Source: Nostoc linckia z4 (lineage in GTDB: Bacteria > Cyanobacteriota > Cyanobacteriia > Cyanobacteriales > Nostocaceae). Taken from it: a stretch of 64,000 nt of DNA. The translations under genes and the position numbers were made by a program. Under the pieces are notes generated by a model, which saw only the letters and a list, made by a program, of their open reading frames with translations, searched no databases and was not told the DNA's origin. Positions 53,216 to 61,600 of this stretch are shown in pieces; position 1 is the stretch's first letter; every line of letters begins with the position of its first letter. The DNA is taken from assembly GCF_002608075.1 (NCBI RefSeq), contig NZ_LAHA01000016.1, positions 1 to 64,000 on the forward strand, given 5' to 3'.

Positions 53216-53260
53216 GGGGCATTGGGCATTGGGCATTGGGCATTGGGCATTGGGCATTGA
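53216..53260. repeat. GGGCATT heptamer tract
   Basis: Six units of GGGCATT start directly after the stop of the Old Yellow Enzyme gene. Such tracts differ in length between related strains. A shorter GGGCATGG/TTGGGCATTGG-related inverse is at 53449-53465 (CATGCCCAATGCCCAA). Confidence 0.9.
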
Positions 53261-53300
53261 AAGCAGACAAGGGAGACAAGGGCGACAAGGTAGCAATCTT

Positions 53301-53428
53301 AAGACTTACGCAAGGAATATTTTGTCATTGCGACTGGAACATAGTGTAGGGAAGCAATCCCAGCGTTAACGGGGATTACTTCACTATCCTTTGTGATGAC
53401 GAAATTACGTTATTTTTGCGTAAGTCCT
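53301..53428. mobile_element. MITE-like insertion, family 2 (copy 2), with 7-bp target duplication
   Basis: A 128-bp insert with terminal inverted repeats AAGACTTACGCAA and TTGCGTAAGTCCT. It is flanked by CAATCTT direct repeats (53294-53300 and 53429-53435). The interior shares TTGTCATTGCGA and GGGAAGCAATCCCAGCG-like segments with the copy at 35001. A third, half-preserved end TTTTGCGTAAGTCCT lies at 55327-55341. Confidence 0.82.
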
Positions 53429-53618
53429 CAATCTTTCTCCCTCATTTTCCCATGCCCAATGCCCAACCTCAATAAATAATCTGGCTGCGTAATACCAATT
53501 TAATGTAAAGCTGCACTAAATGAGTAACTCTCTATTCTTTGCGCTCTTGGCGTACTTGGCGGTGGGTGAACGAAATTTTGTGTGGGATTTCTAGCTAAGT
53601 ATCCAAAAAATTACCCTC

Positions 53619-53687
53619 CACACTCCCCACACTCCCCACACTTCCCACACTTCCCACACTCCCCACACTCCCCACACTCCCCACACC
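53619..53687. repeat. 9-bp tandem repeat CACACTCCC
   Basis: About seven and a half units of CACACTCCC/CACACTTCC. No coding role is likely; the minus-strand open frame across it (VWGVWGVW) is a by-product. The rest of 53429-53890 holds no gene. Confidence 0.88.
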
Positions 53688-53891
53688 TTTTTTCGCTCAC
53701 CCCTTGGCGGTAGCCTCTGTCTTGCCGCTTTGCGTTTACGTTTAATATTCAGTGCATCGCAGATTATAAAGATGGTATCTTGCACCTGACATTACCTAAA
53801 ACTGAGCAAGAAAAGAACAAAGTTGTCAAAATTAACCTCTCATAAGCTTTGTTAAATTGCTTGCGATCGCCACTTGTTAACTTAAATAAGC

Positions 53892-53962
53892 AAAACTTAT
53901 TTTTAATATAAGTTTTACTATCTTTACAAAACTTGATTAAATTACGTAAAGCAATGTAAATT
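53892..53962 (+). promoter_or_regulatory. Candidate psbA promoter region
   Basis: TTGATT (53933-53938) and TGTAAATT (53955-53962) fit a -35/-10 pair with 18-bp spacing, about 60 bp before the psbA ATG. Just upstream, AAAACTTAT and ATAAGTTTT (53892-53900, 53908-53916) form an AT-rich inverted repeat that could bind a regulator. The assignment is by inspection only. Confidence 0.45.
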
Positions 53963-54022
53963 ATATCCACAGGCGAAAACAAACCGCCTACTTGATTTGT
54001 TCAAAAACGCAATCATAAAACA

Positions 54023-55105
54023 ATGACAGCAACCATTCAACAGCGCCAAAGCGCCAACGTATGGGATCGCTTCGCCAACTGGATAACCAGCACCAACAAC
54101 CGCTTATACATCGGTTGGTTCGGCGTCCTGATGATCCCCACCTTACTAGCAGCAACAGCTTGCTTCGTAATCGCCTTCATCGCAGCACCACCAGTAGACA
54201 TCGACGGCATCCGCGAACCAGTAGCAGGTTCCTTACTCTACGGAAACAACATCATCTCCGGAGCAGTAGTACCATCTTCCAACGCCATTGGTTTACACTT
54301 CTACCCAATTTGGGAAGCAGCATCATTAGATGAATGGCTTTACAACGGTGGCCCATACCAATTGGTAATTTTCCACTTCCTGATTGGCGTATTCTGCTAC
54401 TTAGGTCGTGAGTGGGAACTATCTTACCGCTTGGGAATGCGTCCTTGGATCTGCCTAGCGTTCTCCGCACCAGTAGCAGCAGCAACAGCAGTATTCTTGA
54501 TTTACCCCATCGGACAAGGTTCCTTCTCTGACGGTATGCCCTTGGGAATCTCTGGAACCTTCAACTTCATGATCGTGTTCCAAGCAGAACACAACATCTT
54601 GATGCACCCCTTCCACATGTTAGGTGTGGCTGGCGTATTCGGCGGTTCTTTATTCTCTGCAATGCACGGTTCTCTAGTAACCTCTTCCTTAGTACGTGAA
54701 ACCACCGAAAGCGAATCACAAAACTACGGATACAAATTCGGTCAAGAAGAAGAAACCTACAACATCGTTGCAGCACACGGTTACTTCGGTCGCTTGATTT
54801 TCCAATACGCTTCTTTCAACAACAGCCGTTCCTTGCACTTCTTCCTAGCTGCATGGCCTGTAATCGGCATCTGGTTCACCGCCTTGGGTGTAAGCACAAT
54901 GGCTTTCAACCTCAACGGTTTCAACTTCAACCAGTCCATCATCGACTCTCAAGGTCGCGTCATCAACACCTGGGCTGACATCATCAACCGTGCAAACCTG
55001 GGTATGGAAGTAATGCACGAGCGTAACGCTCACAACTTCCCCTTAGACTTGGCATCTGCCGAAGCGGCTCCTGTTGCAATCAGCGCTCCTGCTATCAACG
55101 GTTAA
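54023..55105 (+). CDS. psbA: Photosystem II D1 protein, Glu130 (high-light) form
   Basis: A 360-residue reaction-centre protein with five membrane helices. Key residues are present: Tyr161 (TyrZ, LIYPIG), Asp170, His190 (QAEHN), His198 (P680 ligand), Ser264 (QB site, FNNSRS) and the cluster ligands His332, Glu333, His337, Asp342 and Ala344. The C-terminal extension after Ala344 ([16 protein letters not shown]) is removed by CtpA. Residue 130 is Glu (LGREWEL), the state of the high-light or stress-induced D1:2 form rather than Gln130. With D2 it holds the charge-separation cofactors in thylakoids. A hairpin terminator follows. Cyanobacteria have several psbA copies; others would lie outside this window. 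Confidence 0.97.
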   Translation: MTATIQQRQSANVWDRFANWITSTNNRLYIGWFGVLMIPTLLAATACFVIAFIAAPPVDIDGIREPVAGSLLYGNNIISGAVVPSSNAIGLHFYPIWEAASLDEWLYNGGPYQLVIFHFLIGVFCYLGREWELSYRLGMRPWICLAFSAPVAAATAVFLIYPIGQGSFSDGMPLGISGTFNFMIVFQAEHNILMHPFHMLGVAGVFGGSLFSAMHGSLVTSSLVRETTESESQNYGYKFGQEEETYNIVAAHGYFGRLIFQYASFNNSRSLHFFLAAWPVIGIWFTALGVSTMAFNLNGFNFNQSIIDSQGRVINTWADIINRANLGMEVMHERNAHNFPLDLASAEAAPVAISAPAING

Positions 55106-55147
55106 TCGTTGCCTTAGTCAACTGAACTGAAAATTAAATAGAATCAA

Positions 55148-55177
55148 AAGCGCTCTCCATCAAGGAGGGCGCTTTTT
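55148..55177 (+). terminator. psbA factor-independent terminator
   Basis: AAGCGCTCTCC and GGAGGGCGCTT pair (one G-T wobble) around ATCAA, followed by TTT. It is 43 bp after the psbA stop. This insulates psbA from the polyketide synthase gene. Confidence 0.85.
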
Positions 55178-55617
55178 ATACTCAGAAATTACGCACAGGC
55201 AACGGAAAATCTAACCACAGAGGACGCAGCAAAAAGTCGGAGCTTCCGGCGTACACCGAAGGGGTTGCCGCAGGCATCTGAACTTTTCAAGACAGAGGAC
55301 ACGGAGAAATAAGAGCAAGAGAGAGTTTTTGCGTAAGTCCTAATACTATTTCTTTGTGAGACTACCCCAAATTTTCTTTCTTTCTTTGTGGCCTTCTCTG
55401 ACGAGACGCTGCGCGAATGCGCCCTTTGCGGTAGCCTGCGGCAAGCCGCTCCGCGTCTACGTTTCTCATATAGTTTGCTTTTCTTGGTGCCATTCGGTAC
55501 AAAGTATATGAAATTTAACTATATACAGATATGTGAATTTTTCGTGAGGTAGTTATAAATTTTCATGTTAGTGTACTCGATAATCATAGTATGAAAAGCT
55601 AGTACTGATTAGACAGT
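55178..55617. other. Intergenic region before the polyketide synthase gene
   Basis: No gene is supported. The first half is dispersed-repeat DNA (GAGACGCTGCGCGAATGCG near 55403, GCGTAAGTCC near 55334). The second half, 55465-55617, is AT-rich and should carry the synthase promoter, but I see no clear box. AGTACTGATTAGACAGT before the ATG has no strong ribosome-binding site. Confidence 0.55.
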
Positions 55618-58600
55618 ATGACTCGTAGCCCAGGTAGAAAAATTGAAGAAAAAAGCCACTTTGAACTGTGGCCGATTTTTAAAAATCACATTCTGTCAAT
55701 TTTTAATGTTCCGAACGTCAAGGAGCAACCCAGAGTAATTGTTGAACTCGGCTGCGGTAATGGTCTACTGCTACAACAGATCTACTTGTGGATTCAAGAA
55801 CATAGTCTTGGCGGTAATGTCCTGGATGAGCGCGATGTGACACTAATTGGTATTGAGCAATGCCCGGATTTAATTCGGATTGCGACTCGTAACCTTGCAG
55901 ATATTCCATCTGCTCATGTCATTTCAATGCCTTTGAATTGCCCAGGACAGATATTGCGTGAACTGGAAGGTCGAATAACTGCGAACAAGCAAGATATCTT
56001 GTTTATTCAATCTGTTTGCCATCTCAAAGATGAAGAATCTGACTTGACCGACATCAGGGACGTAACTGAATTTAATAAACAGATGTTGAGTGAGTGGAGC
56101 AACGTCGTGGGTCGTCACGGACTGATGATTTGCCAATCTCACCCTGTATTGCTGCAATTGACTCAGGATATCAATTATTTAAACCACGACTTCAACAACT
56201 TGCCAAAGGAGGCAGTTCCCAAAACTAGTAGTTCGCCAAATGAACTTAGCGGGGGAAAGGGGAAAGGGGAAGGGGGAAAGGTTTTAAATCCCTTACCCTC
56301 TTCCCCTTTACCCAGACCTCACCCAGCAAAGTTGAGTTGCCAGACTACTAGTAGTGGTGTAAGTGCTGAATCTTTGTTGATGCTGGCAGCTAATGTTGGG
56401 TTGTTCCCGGCTAGCCAACTGACACCAACTGATACATCGGTCGTGCATTTTCAGAAAGCTGACTATCGCATTCGCCACACTCGCACATCAGATTTGCCTG
56501 CACTATTGCAATTGGAAAAGGAATGTTGGTCGATTGAGTTGCAAGCTAGATCTACCAACTTGGTCGATCGCCTGAACAATTATCCTGAAGGACAGTTAGT
56601 GCTGGAGTTGCCCCAATCCGATAATAACTACAAAGTCGTCGGGGCTATCTACTCGCAGCGCATTGAAAGTACGGATCGAATTCAAAGCATAACCGCAGAT
56701 CGAGTATCTGAGTTACATTACTCTGACGGTTCTATTGTCCAATTGCTGGCGGTAAACATTCTTCCCGGAGTTCAGGAAAGGAGACTTGGGGATCAATTAC
56801 TGGAGTTTATGCTTCAGCGGTGCAGCCTAATCGATGGTATCGAGTCTGTGGTGGCGGTCACGTTGTGCAAGGAGTTTCATCGCCACGAGTTTTCCTTTGA
56901 AGAGTACATAAGGCAGCGCAATGTCCGTGGTAAGTTAATAGATCCAATTTTGAGGTTTCACGAACTACACGGCGCGGACATTGAGCGGATTGTGGAAAAT
57001 TATAGACCATTGGATCGAAACAATCAGGGGCATGGGGTACTCGTGCGCTATGCAATTCATCAGCGTAGACGCGACGATGGACGAATTAAGGACGCAATAA
57101 AGCGGGATGCTGAATCACAAGCATGGGACACCGAATTGGCTACTGCATTTTTGGAAGCGACGGTTCAGTCCTGTCTAGGTGATGAAAAACGGAGTGCATA
57201 CAAGTTTGACCGTCCCTTTATGGAGATGGGTTTAAATTCAGTGGATTTGCTGATTCTCAGCGAAAAAATTAGCGATCGCTTCGGGCTGATTTTAGACCCT
57301 GGCTTTTTCTTCAGCTACACCACACCAGAAAAGGTGTTGATGTTTCTGAAGAAGCAAACACTCTCGGTAACGCAGAATCACAATGTCGTCTCCTCATTCG
57401 TCGCCCCTACAGATACTTTATTGACAACTACTCCCAAATCTGCAAGCTCGTGGCGAACCGAACCAACCGACTCGTCGGATGACGCAGTTGCCATTGTTGG
57501 GTTAGCCTGTCGGCTCCCCGGTGGCATTAACAATCCAGAATCGCTGTGGAATCTCCTCAAAAACGGTGGTTCAGTGATTGAGAAACTTCCAGAAGGACGT
57601 TGGCAATGGCCCAGGGACATCGACCCAGAAGGCAAGCACCAAGGTATCGATTGGGGTGGTTTTTTATCCCAGATCGATTTGTTTGACGCTGGCTTTTTTC
57701 GCATCAGTGCGATCGAAGCTCAAAGCATGGATCCGCAACAGCGAATCCTCATGGAATTAGCTTGGCAAACACTAGAAAACGCTGGCATCACTGCCAACAA
57801 AGTTGCTGGCAGCACTACGGGAGTTTTTGTAGGTGCTAGTGGCTCTGATTACTGTCGGGTAATGGAACAGGTAAGTATTCCCATAGAAGCGCACGTTGCA
57901 ACGGGCACGTCGTTGGCGGCGCTAGCAAATCGCATTTCTTACTTTTTTGACTTGCGAGGCCCAAGCATCGTCATTGATACAGCGTGTTCCAGTTCGCTGA
58001 TGGCAGTGCATCAAGCTGTTCAATCTATTCGAGCAGGTGAGTGCTTACAAGCACTTGTGGGCGGCATACATATCATGAGCCATCCGGCTAACAGTATTGC
58101 ATATTACAAGGCTGGGATGTTGGCCCATGATGGCAAGTGCAAGACATTTGACGATCGCGCAGACGGATATGTTCGCAGTGAAGGCGCTGTGATGTTTCTG
58201 CTCAAACAATTGCGTCAGGCAAAAGCAGATGGCGATCTAATTTATGCGACCATCAAGGGGTCAGCTGCAAATCATGGTGGACAATCCGCCGGCCTCACCG
58301 TACCGAATCCCCAACAACAGGCAGCACTTTTAACCAATGCCTGGAAAGCCTCTGGTGTAGCTCCTAACACCATCAGTTTTATCGAAGCCCACGGAACGGG
58401 CACAGCCTTAGGAGATCCCATTGAAATCCAGGGACTTGAAAAAGCTTTTTCAGAATGGAGTGAGACTCCCCAAGTCCCCATATCCTGCGGTCTGGGTTCC
58501 CTCAAAACCAACCTGGGGCATTTGGAGGCGGCTGCGGGCATAGCAGGTCTGCTGAAAGTCGTCCTATGCCTGCAACATCAAGAACTGCCAGCAACTAAGC

Positions 58601-61600
58601 ATTTCGGACAGTTGAACCGTCATATCGATCTATCAGGCAGCTCGCTTTATATTGTGGATCGACATCAGAAGTGGAATCGCCCCAACGAATCTATTCCTAG
58701 ACGAGCTGGTGTAAGTAGTTTCGGCTCTGGAGGTGCAAATGCTCACATTGTGGTGGAAGAATATGACGTAGGGTGCAGCGTTGAAAAGGTGGATGACCGA
58801 ACTGCTGAACCTTTTCTTTTCGTGCTGTCGGCTCACAATGATGCACAATTAAAAGATTATGTCAAGCAATTTGAGCAGTGGCTCAGTTCACTCTCTGACG
58901 AGGAATGCTCCTTGGCAGAACTGACTGGGTTTGTGCAAAGCCACAGGCAGGCATTCGAGGAACGGCTGGCTGTGGTAGCTGCAAGTCGCGTCGATCTGGT
59001 TAATAAGTTGCGTCAATTTCCAGATATAGGCGAATCGGGTTTTCAAGGCAACATCAAGCATTCTAGTCGTGAGGTTAAGACTTTAATTCGGGGGACTTTG
59101 GGAGAACAGCTGATTCAAGGAGCGATCGCCGCGCGAGATTGGGAACAGTTGGCAACTCTTTGGGTCGCTGGAGTTCCCATAGATTGGTGTTTGCTGGATG
59201 GAAATGAATTGCCGACGGCATCCTCTAAACATTGGCGGTTATCTGTGCCCACCTATCCTTTTGCGAAGAATCGGTTTTGGCTTCCAAGCACAACGTCACT
59301 ACAAGAATCGGCTTTGCTAGATGCCAATCCTTCCGTCAAGCCAGAACAAGGTGATAAAGAGTCTGCTTCAGAGACAAAACTGTTTACGTTGAAGCTGGTT
59401 TGGCAACCAGTAGACATTTCCAACTCTGGGAAATCTGACTCGAAGATGCCCGACGGAAAGACGGTAATTATTGGTGGCTCCCCTGAGCAAAAGCAGGTTT
59501 TACAAAGGTATTTTCCCCAGTGCGAATTCATGGCCATCGCCACTGATGCAGATATCAACGATATTGTTGAGCAACTCAAGGTGCTGGGGCGGATTGCTCA
59601 CATTATCTGGGTCGGAGGCAGTAATTCGGCCAGACATAACTTTCCTGAGAATCTTCTAATTGATCGAGCAAGCGAGCTTTTACAGATTTACCGTTTGCTC
59701 AAGGCGGCGGTTATTTATGAAAACGAGGGGCTGCAATGGACTGTAATAACGCTACAAAGTCAAGCGGTCTTTTGCGGTGAAGATCCCGATCCTACCCAAG
59801 CGAGTATTCATGGATTTATTGGCAGTATAGCCAAAGAATTTCCCCAATGGAAATTTCGGCTGCTAGATATGCCTCCACCCGCAGACACATCATGTAATAA
59901 ATGGCCAGTGCCAGAAATGTTCGTCGCCTTTGATGCAGATGTGCGATCGCTGGCATGGCGGGAAGGTATATGGTATGGACCAATCCTAGCAAAGCTATTT
60001 TTGTCAGAACTTAGTTCGCCAAGTGAAATTGGGGAGGTAAAGGGGAAAGGGGAAAGGGGAAAGGTTTTAAATTTCTTACCTTTTAACTCTTTGCCTTTCC
60101 CCAGCCCTCATCCAGCAAAGTTGACTTGCCAGACCACTAATCGATCGGCTTATCGTGCCGGCGGTGTGTACGTAGTCATCGGTGGTGCGGGAGGTTTAGG
60201 CGAGGTATGGAGCCGATATCTGAGCGAAAAATATCGAGCGCAGATCGTTTGGATTGGTCGCAGTCCATTGAATGAGACAATTCAGAAAAAACTAGAAGCG
60301 ATCGCTAACTTGGGGCCAATGCCGAGATATATTTCCGCAGACGCAACAAGTCAGGAGGAACTTCAGCGCACCTATGAACAGATTAAACGCGAGTTCGGCT
60401 CGGTGCAGGGTGTCGTTCATGCGGCGGTGGGACTTTTCGATCGCAGTTTCAAGGACACAGACGAAGCTAGACTTCGCACAGTTTTGTCTGCCAAAGTAGA
60501 CGTGAGTGTGCGCCTAGCTCAGGTTTTTCACACCGAAGATTTAGATTTTGTTTTATTCTTCTCCTCCATTGAGGCGCTATCACAAAGCGGCGGACTGAGT
60601 GGTTATGCCGCAGGCTGCGCCTTTAAAGATGCCTTTTCCCAGTGCCTCGCCAACCGTTGGCACTGCCCAGTCAAGGTGATTCATTGGGGACACTGGGCCA
60701 TCGGCACTGGAGACAGAATCTCCCAGGCATCTAAGACTCGCCTCAAACAACGCGGCATCGGACTTCTAGAGTCTGGAGAGTCGATGCAGGCGTTAGAGTA
60801 CCTAGTGAGCAACAATCACTTGCATCAGCTGGCTTTAATTAAGAGCGCAAGTGTCGAGGCAATCGATTGGTACGACGGTGGCGAATTTGTTGTTAGCTTC
60901 GAGGAAATTGCACCGTCAGTTATCCAGGATATTCGGCATATCGATGTCGCGCCAAACCAATCGATGGAGCAACTACAGGCGGATGGCATCTTTCAATGCA
61001 AACAAATGCAGCCGCTTTTAATCCGTTTGCTGCGAACTAGCCTGAATGCACTCAACCTGCATTCCTCTGGTAGCGTACCCGACTTCTACACCAAATGGCT
61101 GGCAGCTAGTAAATCGATTCTTGCACAAAACGAAACGGGGGCTGGACTCGAATCCCCGAACATAGTTTGGCAAGCTTGGAAAAAGGCTAGGGACAACTGG
61201 CCAGAAGCCGACAGCAAACAACGGGGGTTTTCCTTAGTTGAAACTTGCGTTCGGGCGTTACCAGAAATTCTATCCGGTGAGAAGCGAGCAACGGACAGCC
61301 TGTTCCCGAATGGTTCCCTACAGGTTGTCGAAGGTATTTATCGTGACAATTCTGTTGCGGATTATTTTAACGAAGTGTTGGCAAAATCCCTGCGATCGGC
61401 CATCGAGGCACGGTTGAAGCACGAACCACATGCAAAGTTGCGGATATTAGAAATTGGTGCGGGAACAGGGGCAACCACAAAAGCCGTGCTGTCTAAATTA
61501 GCCGGACTTGAGGATAGCATCAGCGAATACCGCTACACCGATATCTCTAAAGCATTTCTTTTACACGCCCAAGAGAAGTTCATCCCTGACTATCCGTTTG

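Noticed and set aside
53591-53785. Minus-strand frame with VWGVWGVW repeats
   Set aside because: It is the translation of the CACACTCCC tandem repeat, not a gene.
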